From contig JASJOG010000017.1 of NCBI GenBank assembly GCA_030142905.1, positions 1,860,001 through 1,924,000 on the forward strand: a stretch of DNA of 64,000 nucleotides, read 5' to 3'. Of the stretch, positions 22,623-33,173 are shown piece after piece; the first letter of the stretch is position 1; each line of letters begins with the position of its first letter. A program made the position numbers and the translations under genes. The stretch is from Heliopora coerulea. Taxonomy: Eukaryota > Cnidaria > Anthozoa > Scleralcyonacea > Helioporidae. The notes under the pieces are model-generated. The model did no database searches. It was not told where the DNA came from and saw nothing but the letters and a program-made list of their open reading frames with translations.

Positions 22623-23239
22623 GGCCCCATATGTGAACTACAGACTGAAGCAAAAATTTTTTTGCGGCAACATGTAGGGTACAGTAAAAAATCGTCCTCA
22701 GTAAAAATAATCTTTGGCTATTGAACAAAGAGAGAACAGGGGAAAAAAAGCATAAAAAAGCTGCCCACAAATCACTGAGTCCGAGGGAGAAACAATCATC
22801 TAGCCAGATGCACATGATACTCTCAACCGTTGCATCTTATCGATTTGGGTCTCACGTCATTAAACAGGTTGAGGACTGCAAATCAGCAACACTTCGACCG
22901 GCGGCAATTCAGGACTTTGTCAGCTCCGTTTGGAGAAGAAAATCCAAGTCAATCAACACTATCAGTACTGTTACTTAAGGACCAGTTCTTCACTACAAAT
23001 TTTGGACATCTTGAAGTTCATCGGCGGCATCTATAGTGCAGCTACGCAACTCTCTACGGCTGTTTCGCGATGGCACCATCCAAAATATTAGTCTCTTCAA
23101 TTTGAAACTCCCTATTTGGAATTCTTTTAGAGGTCAAGTCACCCAAATCTTGAGCCTTAAAAAGCATCTTACCACTTTTTGATTTTCAGGATACATGGCT
23201 TCCAAAGGGACGTCTGTAATGTCAAGTAAACCGTTTGTA
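22623..23239. other. No recognisable gene
   Basis: Overlapping short frames on both strands without domain resemblance. Confidence 0.5.
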
Positions 23240-23425
23240 TGTATTTTAGAATCACCTTCGGAGATAAATGAACAGAAAGTTTTTCTTGATAATCTGACAC
23301 TACCAAAGTCAACTGAAAAATGTTGACTCGACCGATGTTTGAACTCGCACCTTCGGGATACCGGTTCGCCGCTCTATCTGTTGAGCTGTCGAATCCACAG
23401 GGATTGGTAGCGAGTTTTTATCCAA
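23240..23425 (-). repeat. tRNA-derived SINE (family B), best-preserved copy
   Basis: On the minus strand: tRNA-like head with A-box (cagctcaacagatagagcgg) and B-box (gtgcgagttcaaac), then the family body (gtcaacatttttcagttgac, agtgtcagattatcaagaaa). It lies just left of the Kolobok-like transposon, whose TTAA duplication falls in the SINE's upstream flank (gtcgcgacaactTAA). Confidence 0.75.
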
Positions 23426-23459
23426 CCTAAGCGCACGATATATTGTCGCGACAACTTAA

Positions 23460-23476
23460 AGTGTTTATGAAACCAA
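23460..23476 (+). repeat. Left terminal inverted repeat of the Kolobok-like element
   Basis: AGTGTTTATGAAACCAA directly follows TTAA at 23456-23459 and matches the complement of 28727-28743 at all 17 positions. Similarity falls off beyond that. Confidence 0.9.
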
Positions 23477-23712
23477 CTTTTATGTTTTCATTTTTTGTTT
23501 TAAATACGCAGTATAAACCTTAAAGAGCCTACAGTAAAAATTTTTTGGTCAATAAACCATTCTTTGTAGCGGAAAATTGCATCCTAAGAAGGCATTGTCC
23601 TCGTACGATCGTCAGCCATTTTGTGCGCGGCCAAATGGGCATGTGACGTCACTGGTTGTGTACTTGTTTAGTTCTGTGTTCACTTACGTATTTATTTCTA
23701 TATGCGTGAGCA

Positions 23713-26700
23713 ATGGAGCGCAAAGGTGTCACGCAAATGCAAATGAAAAAAAAGAGAGTCTCAGGTAAATATTGTGTAGGTGGAGGCCCTCAAAATGTCA
23801 GCTGTAACAACAGTTCGAAAACTCAGGGAATATCGATGCATAAATTTCCTCAGAACAAGAGTTCTCGAGAGCAATGGACGCGCTTTGTCCAACGACATCG
23901 AGCTAATTGGAAACCATCTGCGACATCTGTGCTTTGTTCGGCTCATTTCGAACCGTCCTGTTTCGAGCAGCGACTTGACTTGAATTTAGGGCAAACAGAA
24001 AATGCTTCCCAATTTAAGTCAAGAAGATGGTTGAAAAAAGACGCGGTACCGACGATCGATTGTGCGGGTGTTTCGACACAGAACGTTGGTTTGTCATCGC
24101 GTGAGCGCCGTGTGGTGAGTAAAATGCTTATGAATATGTATGAATTGACAATAATGTGAATGATAAAAAAAGCATATAGATATTAAGCCCTGACACGCCA
24201 AATAGACTAGGAAGTTTGCGTTTTAATTTCACGGCTTGCTCTCGAATTCATTTGAAATAATATTATTTTGGGTTTGTACACTGTCACGCAATTCTGGGTT
24301 AGAATTCTGTGAATTTATTTACATTTCGTCGTAGATAATGCGGGATTCAAATAAGGCAATACCCTACCCAACAGCAGCACAGGAATCTACGGAAAATTTG
24401 GAAGAGTTTGGAGAAGCTAACGTTTCTGTGATGGTATGTAGTGACGAAAACAACGACACCATTGAAGACGTTATATCACCATTGTCACGCACGCCGGTCG
24501 AAGCTCCTGTCGAGCCATGTGAGAAATGCGACGAGTATTCAGACAGACTGGAAAAGCTGCAAGACTCGCACCGCAAAATAAAACAAAGACGGGCTATTTT
24601 GGAAACAGAAGTTCGTCATTTGAGAAAACTAAATAAACAGTTACAGCGGGTATGCGTGCTTAGACTGTATAATTGTACAATGTTAATTTTAAAAGATCTG
24701 AAACATATTTGTGTCACTACTGTTTTACAGCAATTGACAGAGCTCAATAATGCGTGCACAGCAGAAGACAGTTTGTCCTCTGATAGTGACAGAAATGATT
24801 TTGATAGTGAGCACAGTGGTGAAGAAAAAGATGAGCCTAACTTGGAATTTGCTGATGATGAATGTGAGGAGGGTGAGGAAAAGAGGGAAGAAAAGGATTA
24901 GAGGAAGTTGAGAAGTTGAGAGAGCTGTTATTCAGACAGAACTGCTGTTATTTTACATTTTTGTGGTTAGAAACTAATCTGCCTCCCTATATTTTAGAAT
25001 GACCTTTATTACAAATTGGCCTTTTAGACCTTTGCATAGTAATGCTTACATTTTTTTTTTCATTTTCAGTGTGGAATCTGATGCCCTGCCTCAAGATGAG
25101 CCAACATTTGTTTTTTATAGTTGCCTGATAATGCTCTTCTCCCTCTTCTGTTATAATTGTAAAGCTGAGAAGCCAGGAGTAACTATGCAAAAAAATGGCA
25201 CCATGGTTACTGTAAACCAGCATTGCTCATCTTGTAAATCTGGTTTTACTTGGAAAAGTCAGCCATATCTATTTGGAAGGTACCCTGCTGGAAACATTCT
25301 CCTCAGCTTTTCAACTCTCATGGCCGGTGCTTCCATTAGTAAGGTTCTTCTGCTTTTCAGGCACATGAACTTGTGTGCATACAATATAAGGACATACTTT
25401 TACCACCAAAGCAGGTTCCTTTTCCCAGCTATTTTAGAACATTGGGAATGATACCAGTCATCACTACTGAGCAAAATTAAAAATATGGATGAAATAGCTT
25501 TTGCTGGAGATGGGCGGTTTGACTCAATGGGACATTCTGCAAAGTATGGAGCATATACAATGTTTACTTTTCCAGGAATGAAAATTGTACACTTCGAACT
25601 GTTACAGGTATGTTTGATCATAAAAACTTTTACAGGTGAATATTTTTCTTGCTGGCTTTTAGGGATGTTTTTTGTTAAACCCTGAATGTTAAAATTAGAA
25701 TCAAATATATAAAGTTTTAAGCTTGATTTATAATTTACATTGCTTCAAAATAATAAACAGTTCAGATTCAAATGTTAAACCGAGTTCTTATTTGATTAAA
25801 TTATGTCAAAAAATAAAAAATAAATTTGTTAAAAAAACCAAATATAAGTTATATGTTTACTTTTGCAAGCTATATTCAGTGTGCTGATGTTGTTATAGCA
25901 CAAGTGCATTGAAACCAGTGTTTAGCCTGTTTACTTTTCCAGGTTAAACTATATCTGTTCAAAAGTATAAAAATGAAAATTTATTGTTATTTCACACTAA
26001 TTTAAATATTTTTAGGCTAATCAAACCGGAAATAGCAATGCTATGGAGTTGAAAGGGGCTCAGTTGTGTTTTTCTCACGTGAAGGAGAGACAGATCATGA
26101 TAAAGGTGTTTGTGTCTGATCAGCATAAGGGGATTGCCAAATGGATAAGAGAATGGAACCTCTCTACAATTCATTATTTTGACCAATGGCACATAGCAAA
26201 AAATATTTCAAAGAAAATGTTTGCTGCCAGTAGACAAAAGGGATGTGAATTGATTGCAGACTGGATTCAGGCAGTTAAGAACCATGTATACTGGTGTTCC
26301 ACCTCCACTAAAGAAGGGTTCCAGTCAATGATACTGACAAAATGGAAATCTTTGATCCGCCACATCTCTGATTGCCACAGTGATCATCCTGATGGTTTGT
26401 TTACTGAGTGTGCACATGGTGATATAGAGCCACGGGAGTGGATAAAAAAAGGTGAACCAGCAACAGTTATTGACAACAGGCACTTTCAATATCATATCTC
26501 AGTTTATTATAGCTCATATTTAGCTTACATAATTACATTTGGTATTGCTTTCTAGGTACAATAGCATATGAGAAGATGCATGACATTTTGATGAAGAAGA
26601 CCCTGCTAAATGCCATCAAACACCTCTCACCAAATGCAGATACCAGCTGCTTGGAGGGTTTCACTCCACATTAAACCAGTGGCACCCCAAAATGTTATGC

Positions 26701-27544
26701 TTCTCATGGCTTGGAACATACTGCAGGTTTAGCAGGCCATAATATTTCAAGATTTCTCTTAATGTCATTATCAAGTTTTTATGATTTATCAAACAACCAT
26801 TGTTACAGCCAATCCAGTATTTTATTTGCACATCATTGATCAATTATGATAATACAGGCACATATTGGCTAGCCTTCACTTCAATGAAAACCTGTGAAGA
26901 AAAATCAGGAAAAGCAGAGATGGCACCAATTATGTGAATGTAGTGTATCCTAAATTCAAATTGGGAGATGAAGTTGTGAGAGAGGTTGCTGAGCCACCAA
27001 TGTATGGTAATTATTGATTACTGTTCATTTTGATGGTCCTGATTACAGTTGGAAAGGCCTTAAACTTGTTGTTGAAAGGCAAAACAATACCTCTGCTAAA
27101 AGTCTTTAAATTTTCTTTTAAGGTTATGTTTCAGATATCAAAATGGTAATGTTCAGCACTTCAAAAGCACAGAGAGAAGCAGTGAGAGAGCAATACAGCG
27201 CCAAGGTCCCTGAACCTCTGACTCACCAATTTCCTCAAAGGCACTCCAAAGATGAAGCCATTAAACGCCATTATGAGAGAAAGCAAACAAGAACAGAACT
27301 TTTTCCACCAGGTAATGCTAACAAAGTACACTCATAAATAATAAAGATAATAATAATAATGAATTTTTCAGTAAAAGGATCACTGATTTATTTTTTTTTA
27401 TATATAGCTGCTGAACAAATGCATTTGGAGGAAATTCAGCAAGAAGCTTCCACCAGCAGTGAGCCAAGCCAAAAGAAAAAAGCAAGGCAATGCAGAAAAT
27501 GTTTTAAAACAATGCGAGGCCATCCAAAAACCCATTGCCCTTGA
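23713..27544 (+). pseudogene. THAP-domain DDE transposase, nine exons, inactivated
   Basis: Inferred exons: 23713-24114, 24335-24649, 24731-~24890, 25071-25607, 26016-26451, 26556-26726, 26858-27006, 27123-27311 and 27408-27544, all near GT-AG sites except a GTTTAG donor after exon 6. Exon 1 holds a THAP zinc finger (Cys in KYC and VSC, Trp in EQWTRF, Cys and His in LCSAHF, closing AVPTI). Exons 2-3 encode a coiled coil and an acidic tail. Exon 4 carries AGDGRFDSMGHSAKYG with the likely first catalytic Asp; exon 5 has VFVSDQHKG with the second and HYFDQWHIAKN; exon 6 has SCLEGFHS-type sequence with a candidate Glu. The tail ends CRKCFKTMRGHPKTHC, a zinc knuckle. Damage: in-frame TGA at about 25448 and 26916, and a one-base loss near 26661. 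The phase at the exon 3/4 junction could not be fitted. No longer able to make its enzyme. Confidence 0.85.
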
Positions 27545-27626
27545 TAAAATTTGTATATATTTATAAAATATTTCCCTCTATTTACAATTTAAAAATGTGT
27601 GATAAAAAATTTCTACCCTTAGCATT

Positions 27627-28480
27627 TCAGTCGTCTGCTTCGGCACGTTCTTTTCCAGACTCATAGCCTTTTGATTCTGAAGTCGTGAATGTTTTTCTTA
27701 TGTGACCATACACGCAAGCTGGCAGAGGTCGTGTATTCTCCCATCCCATTCGACCGAATAACCAACGTGCCAACCAACGATATGAAACTGCCCTCAGGAA
27801 TCTAGATATTTTGGGTACATAGTAAGTTATATACTCGCCTGATTTGAACGGTAATAAAGAAAGCAAAACGTTCGAGTTGATAAAGAAAGTCTTTGATTTT
27901 CAAGCACACTCACTTGTTTTCGGCATTATCCGATCTTTCCCTCTGCTTGTAATACCTGCCATTTTTGTCTCGTAACAATGGCCCAGCCTGCAGAAGTACT
28001 GTACGATGTGTTAAAGGACCGAAATCATCATGGTTTAAAATACAGTCTCGATCTTTGCCGATGAATGTAAACTTTCCTGTCGCTTCTAACACCTCAAAGC
28101 AACACCGAAATTCACGAACGTTTATCAAATGTTCCACCTGGCAATTCCCACAAGAGCACCTGCATTCGCAATAAAAATACAAGATCAAATACATAAAATT
28201 AAAAAAATGTAGATGTCGATGTAAATTCTTACCAGCTTTCCACAGATAACTTCCCGCTAAATCGTTGCTCTAAGTCATATGGCAACAAGCCATCTTCGTC
28301 CTTTTCTTCCTCGTCGCCATGGCCATCGTCTCTTCTTTGGCGCTTAGCTAATGGCTCACCAGTATAAGGTGTGTACATTCCTCCGGCGACAAAATAACTC
28401 AGATTTTCATCAGAATCACTTCCCCAGCTAAAATTACTTTTTTCAAAGGAATCACTCGACGAATTCTCGCTATCAGACAT
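27627..28480 (-). CDS. P2X7-ballast-like zinc-binding domain protein, three exons
   Basis: Exons on the minus strand: 28480-28233, 28159-27914 and 27801-27627. All junctions are GT-AG with phases that agree (2, 2), giving 222 residues without a stop. Exon 1 encodes a Ser/Asp-rich acidic leader (MSDSENSSSDSFEKSN), a YTPYTGEPLAKRQRR segment and an acidic run. The exon 1/2 junction creates W-C-S-C-G-N-C, followed by FRCC and DCILNH; exon 3 gives RAVSYRWLARWLFG and LPACVYGHIRKTF. This order of Cys clusters, YRW..RW.FG and LPxCV...IRK.F is that of the cytosolic ballast domain of vertebrate P2X7 receptors, which binds zinc. There are no membrane segments, so it is not a channel. It lies inside the transposon, convergent with the transposase, and is better preserved than the transposase. 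Its role is unknown: an accessory transposition factor or a passenger. Confidence 0.8.
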
Positions 28481-28726
28481 GTTTTGATTTGTACAATTTG
28501 TACTACGTGTTCACGAACGACCTATGCGCTACACAACCACCGACGTCATCATCTTCTGCAACTTGGTTCAGGCCCCGGACGTGTTTGGAGGAATTCTTTC
28601 GCAGTAAAACGAACTTTAGAGGAAGATATTTTCTAATTTACAGCATTTACGAAAAAAACTAAAATAACCATCGGACTCAGCTCATTTTAAATTTTTAAAT
28701 GATACCAAAATGTCATATGCAAAAGA

Positions 28727-28743
28727 TTGGTTTCATAAACACT
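28727..28743 (-). repeat. Right terminal inverted repeat of the Kolobok-like element
   Basis: TTGGTTTCATAAACACT is the exact complement of the left end and is followed by TTAA at 28744-28747. Confidence 0.9.
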
Positions 28744-28752
28744 TTAAAAGTT

Positions 28753-29177
28753 GGAACACACGAGGTGTGAAGTCGCCGAGACGTGTCGCCGGGACGTGTC
28801 CCTTTTGTCAGGCACACAAGGAGACATGTCGCGGGGACTTGTTTTACTTGATTGACTGTTTTGATCGGTGATTACCCATAGGAGGAAGAAGAAGTAAGTC
28901 GAGGTATTGTTAGGAATTAAATAACGCTCAGTGATTGGCTGTCGTAGGACTTTACCAATAAAACTTGTCGCATGAACTGTTCACACGAAGGAATATGTCT
29001 CCTTGACACACTTCTGTCCCTGCGACTTGTTGCAGGAATTTAAATCAATTTGAATTCATGCAACAAGTCTCGAGGACAAAGTTCCCACTACAAAGTTACT
29101 TTTCGGTGCACACGGTAGGGGTTGTCCTGGGGCATATTACTGCGACATGTCTCCGCGACTTCACGCCTCGTGTGTCC
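28753..29177. mobile_element. MITE with ~22 bp inverted ends (GGAACACACGAGG)
   Basis: The left end ggaacacacgaggtgtgaag-tcgc pairs with the right end gcgacttcacgcctcgtgtgtcc with two or three mismatches. GC-rich gacgtgtc/gacatgtc words are repeated near both ends. There is no coding capacity and no clear target duplication, so the superfamily is open. Confidence 0.7.
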
Positions 29178-29194
29178 TATCTTTGGCGCTTATC

Positions 29195-29560
29195 CTTGAG
29201 AGGATGTGCAGTGTTTCAATTGTATTTCAGAATCATCCTCAGAGATACATGAACAGAAAATTTTTCATGAAAAGATTAAAATGAAAAACTTTCCGTTCAT
29301 GTATCTCTGAAGATGATTCTGAAATAGAATTGAAACATTACACCTCCTCTCATGGATAATTCTTAAGTTGTCGCGAAAATATCTCGTGCGCTAAAGTTGC
29401 ATAAAAAATCTCTCGCCCAATCCCTGTTGCCTCGATAGCTCAACAGGTAGGTCGTCTGACCGGTATCCCGAACGTGGCAAGTGCGAGTTCAAATCCGGCA
29501 TGAGTCAACATTTTTCAGTTGACTTCGGCAGTGTCAGATTATCATGTTAAGCCACATTGG
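29195..29560 (+). repeat. SINE family B foldback with intact tRNA-like head
   Basis: An inverted pair (gtgcagtgtttcaattgtat...tgaaatagaattgaaaca) occupies 29205-29350. After it, 29413-29560 holds a plus-strand tRNA-like head (A-box cgatagctcaacaggtaggt, B-box gtgcgagttcaaatcc) followed by the body gtcaacatttttcagttgac and tgtcagattatcatg. The composition matches the 10.2 kb foldback. Confidence 0.7.
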
Positions 29561-29882
29561 AATGCGTCCGCAGGATTCTTTCTAGGAGAGGGGGGAGGGG
29601 GGAGCAAATAGGATTGCCAAGGTATGCAGTGAGCTTATGACCGTGTGACGTAATGCTGGAATAAATATAACTTAATTTCAGAGGCAAATTTTCTTGAGGT
29701 TCCTCAATCTATTATCCCGATCTATTTCTTGTTTTAAGATCGCAATTACAAGTATCTTAAAGGAGGGTATGGCAGATCCGCTTCTGACAGGATCTGCCAC
29801 TGGGTGTCGGAGCCCGAAACTTTGCTTAAGCCATTTGACTGATCGCCACTATTTTATACTGATCTGTCAATTCCTCAATGGC
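29561..29882. other. No recognisable gene
   Basis: A G-rich run (gaggggggaggggggagc, about 29588) and short frames. Left flank of the Penelope dimer. Confidence 0.5.
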
Positions 29883-29944
29883 TCAATACCATTATCAAAT
29901 ACACATGTCAGGATACTTTGAAAGAAATTTAATGAGGAACTAAC

Positions 29945-29974
29945 GTTTCGTCACTTTACAAGTAACATCATCAG
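29945..29974 (-). ncRNA. Hammerhead-ribozyme-like motif, left Penelope copy
   Basis: Minus strand: CTGATGA, stem gttactt/aagtgac (7 pairs, one G-T, loop of three), GAAACG. It is located about 140 bp 3' of the reading frame, identical to the motif in the right copy. Confidence 0.65.
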
Positions 29975-30113
29975 AGTGTCTATTTACATGAAAATTTTCG
30001 GCTTAAATAACCTACACGATTACAAAAATAGGGGTGAGAGAAGGAGAGAATGATGAATGAGGTGTCATGACAGGGATTAAGGTGGAGGAGAAAAGAAAAG
30101 AAAAGAAAAGCAA

Positions 30114-31516
30114 TTAGAATAACAAGAGAGGAAATGACCTTATATTTACGTTGAGAGAGGGATTTATTTTAGCAATCAGCAAACTTTCTCGAGTGAGAGT
30201 GTCTAATTCCGAACGGCCACTAGCTAAAACTGAGAAATCATCAAAAGAAATTGGGTGTCCAGTTTCTCTTTTATGTGTTAAAATGCTAGACAAAGAAAAT
30301 GGGTGAGAGATCTCATTTCCTGTGTGTGCCGAAATGCCCATGTGTTCACAGATCCTAGTGTGTAAGTTTCGGGTTGTTTCACCCACATACAACGCGGAGC
30401 AGCGTTGGCACGTAAATTTATAAATAACATTAGATCTTAAACGCATAGGAATACGGTCTTTAAAACGAAAAAAGTGTGAAAAACGGCAAACTGGTCGAAA
30501 TATTACTCGGAGGTCAATGTGTGGGTGGGCCGAAGATATTAACCTTAAAAGCTGTTGGCGAATTTTGAGGCCGTGAATACCAGTAAAAGGCAGTGCAATG
30601 GATAACTGCAATTTGGGTGCTGTGAGAGGTTTAATAGGTGTGTCGGAAACTTTATGTAAAAAAGAGCAAATACAATAGTCTATAAACCGTTGCGGATAAC
30701 CATTTTGAAGTAACAGGCTCTTAAATTTTGCAAGTTCTTCTTGAAAAATCGAATACGACGAACATATATTCAAATATCGAAATAAAATAGTATAAATTAG
30801 ACCTTTCTTGTAATTAACAGGCAAAAAACTCTCGAAATTTGTGAAAAGGCCGGTAAATGTTGGTTTTCGATAAACAGAGGTGATAAATGAGTCATTAGAT
30901 CGAGAAATAGTGATGTCAAGAAAGGGTAGCGTTTTGTTTGACTCCACCTCCCAGGTGAAGTTAATGTTGGGATGCTGTGAGTTTAAATAATTTAGAAAAG
31001 GTTCGATTTGCTCATGAGATTTGAATAAAATAAAAGAATCATCAACATAACGTCTATAAAAAAGCGGTTTGAAATCAGTGGGACAGTTTTTTAGCCAAAT
31101 TTTCTCATGGTGTGATAAAAATATGTTGGCAAGAAGTGGGCCGAGCGGTGACCCCATGGCGACGCCATCGATTTGGTCGTAAAGTTTACCATTGAAAACG
31201 AAATGACAATCCTTAACTGTTAAATTTAAGAGGTCTTTTAACTCTTTCCGAGAGAAGCCATGGAAAAGACGGTTGGTAGAAAATAGCTGGTCAAGAATAA
31301 TCTGTATGGTTTCATCAAGAGGAATATTAGTAAATAAAGACGTAACATCAAAACTGGCCATAATTAAGTCGTCGGTATTAAGGTCTAAGGAGAATAGTTC
31401 TTGAATAAAGGAAAACGAATTAATAATTACGTAAGAACTTAAAGAAATGGGATGAAGAAGCGGAACTAGAAACTTAGCTAGGTTAAATGAATGAGTTCCT
31501 ATTGCTGAGAGAATAG
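30114..31516 (-). CDS. Penelope-like reverse transcriptase with GIY-YIG endonuclease (left copy)
   Basis: Open from about 31516 (no start methionine; the frame is entered by truncation) to the stop at 30114; counted from the internal Met at 31361 it is 415 residues. Counted that way: SFDVTSLFTNIP at 3-14 and GVAMGSPLGPLLANIF at 66-81 are palm blocks, YVDD at 105-108 is the catalytic box, NYKKGLIYTILFRY is a thumb block, and VIYKFTCQRCSALYVGETTR at 312-331 with R336 and H340 is the GIY-YIG nuclease. The first residues of the finger domain (LYGLPKIHK) are missing, unlike in the right copy. Differs from the right copy at residue 284 (Leu versus Phe). No internal stop. Mobilises by target-primed reverse transcription, as known for the family. 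Confidence 0.85.
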
Positions 31517-33004
31517 GTCAAGAAAATAGCCCCCACAGGATCTCAACCAGGTATATTATATGGACTACCAAAGATTCATAAAGTTAACGTTCCACTTCGA
31601 CCTATTCTCTCAGCAATAGGAACTCATTCATTTAACCTAGCTAAGTTTCTAGTTCCGCTTCTTCATCCCATTTCTTTAAGTTCTTACGTAATTATTAATT
31701 CGTTTTCCTTTATTCAAGAACTATTCTCCTTAGACCTTAATACCGACGACTTAATTATGGCCAGTTTTGATGTTACGTCTTTATTTACTAATATTCCTCT
31801 TGATGAAACCATACAGATTATTCTTGACCAGCTATTTTCTACCAACCGTCTTTTCCATGGCTTCTCTCGGAAAGAGTTAAAAGACCTCTTAAATTTAACA
31901 GTTAAGGATTGTCATTTCGTTTTCAATGGTAAACTTTACGACCAAATCGATGGCGTCGCCATGGGGTCACCGCTCGGCCCACTTCTTGCCAACATATTTT
32001 TATCACACCATGAGAAAATTTGGCTAAAAAACTGTCCCACTGATTTCAAACCGCTTTTTTATAGACGTTATGTTGATGATTCTTTTATTTTATTCAAATC
32101 TCATGAGCAAATCGAACCTTTTCTAAATTATTTAAACTCACAGCATCCCAACATTAACTTCACCTGGGAGGTGGAGTCAAACAAAACGCTACCCTTTCTT
32201 GACATCACTATTTCTCGATCTAATGACTCATTTATCACCTCTGTTTATCGAAAACCAACATTTACCGGCCTTTTCACAAATTTCGAGAGTTTTTTGCCTG
32301 TTAATTACAAGAAAGGTCTAATTTATACTATTTTATTTCGATATTTGAATATATGTTCGTCGTATTCGATTTTTCAAGAAGAACTTGCAAAATTTAAGAG
32401 CCTGTTACTTCAAAATGGTTATCCGCAACGGTTTATAGACTATTGTATTTGCTCTTTTTTACATAAAGTTTCCGACACACCTATTAAACCTCTCACAGCA
32501 CCCAAATTGCAGTTATCCATTGCACTGCCTTTTACTGGTATTCACGGCCTCAAAATTCGCCAACAGCTTTTAAGGTTAATATCTTCGGCCCACCCACACA
32601 TTGACTTCCGAGTAATATTTCGACCAGTTTGCCGTTTTTCACACTTTTTTCGTTTTAAAGACCGTATTCCTATGCGTTTAAGATCTAATGTTATTTATAA
32701 ATTTACGTGCCAACGCTGCTCCGCGTTGTATGTGGGTGAAACAACCCGAAACTTACACACTAGGATCTGTGAACACATGGGCATTTCGGCACACACAGGA
32801 AATGAGATCTCTCACCCATTTTCTTTGTCTAGCATTTTAACACATAAAAGAGAAACTGGACACCCAATTTCTTTTGATGATTTCTCAGTTTTAGCTAGTG
32901 GCCGTTCGGAATTAGACACTCTCACTCGAGAAAGTTTGCTGATTGCTAAAATAAATCCCTCTCTCAACGTAAATATAAGGTCATTTCCTCTCTTGTTATT
33001 CTAA
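31517..33004 (+). CDS. Penelope-like reverse transcriptase with GIY-YIG endonuclease (right copy, longer)
   Basis: The frame is open from 31517, with TAG just upstream at 31514, to TAA at 33002. It therefore includes the finger block LYGLPKIHKVNVPLRPI, encoded in the spacer, ahead of the internal Met at 31757. From there it matches the left copy over 415 residues except Phe at 284. The palm YVDD, thumb and GIY-YIG modules are intact. The true N-terminus of the family is upstream of what survives, so both copies are 5' truncated, the left by about 26 more residues. Near-identity means very recent origin or ongoing gene conversion between the arms. Confidence 0.85.
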   Translation, partial: VKKIAPTGSQPGILYGLPKIHKVNVPLRPILSAIGTHSFNLAKFLVPLLHPISLSSYVIINSFSFIQELFSLDLNTDDLIMASFDVTSLFTNIPLDETIQIILDQLFSTNRLFHGFSRKELKDLLNLTVKDCHFVFNGKLYDQIDGVAMGSPLGPLLANIFLSHHEKIWLKNCPTDFKPLFYRRYVDDSFILFKSHEQIEPFLNYLNSQHPNINFTWEVESNKTLPFLDITISRSNDSFITSVYRKPTFTGLFTNFESFLPVNYKKGLIYTILFRYLNICSSYSIFQEELAKFKSLLLQNGYPQRFIDYCICSFLHKVSDTPIKPLTAPKLQLSIALPFTGIHGLKIRQQLLRLISSAHPHIDFRVIFRPVCRFSHFFRFKDRIPMRLRSNVIYKFTCQRCSALYVGETTRNLHTRICEHMGISAHTGNEISHPFSLSSILTHKRETGHPISFDDFSVLASGRSELDTLTRESLLIAKINPSLNVNIRSFPLLLF

Positions 33005-33143
33005 TTGCTTTTCTTTTCTTTTCTTTTCTCCTCCACCTTAATCCCTGTCATGACACCTCATTCATCATTCTCTCCTTCTCTCACCCCTATTTTTGTAATC
33101 GTGTAGGTTATTTAAGCCGAAAATTTTCATGTAAATAGACACT

Positions 33144-33173
33144 CTGATGATGTTACTTGTAAAGTGACGAAAC
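33144..33173 (+). ncRNA. Hammerhead-ribozyme-like motif, right Penelope copy
   Basis: CTGATGA at 33144-33150, stem gttactt-gta-aagtgac, GAAAC at 33169-33173, followed by gttagttcc. This fits the conserved hammerhead core. Penelope-like elements are known to carry such ribozymes in their terminal repeats, and the position 140 bp after the stop codon is consistent. Confidence 0.65.

Larger units (their letters stand above)
23460..28743. mobile_element. Kolobok-like THAP DNA transposon, complete, with P2X7-ballast-like cargo gene
   Basis: The 5.28 kb element is bounded by 17 bp perfect inverted repeats and flanked by TTAA on both sides (23456-23459 and 28744-28747). TTAA duplications combined with a THAP-domain transposase are the combination known for the Kolobok superfamily. 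It contains two convergent genes: a nine-exon transposase on the plus strand (23713-27544) and a three-exon gene on the minus strand (28480-27627), with ends only 82 bp apart. The transposase has at least one frameshift and two in-frame stops, whereas the second gene is open throughout. The right TTAA is followed 5 bp later by a separate MITE. Confidence 0.85.

Noticed and set aside
24999..25070. Start of a separate gene (MTFITNWPFRPLHS)
   Set aside because: This lies in the intron before an exon with a good acceptor (cattttcag at 25070); the coding signal begins after that site and belongs to the transposase.
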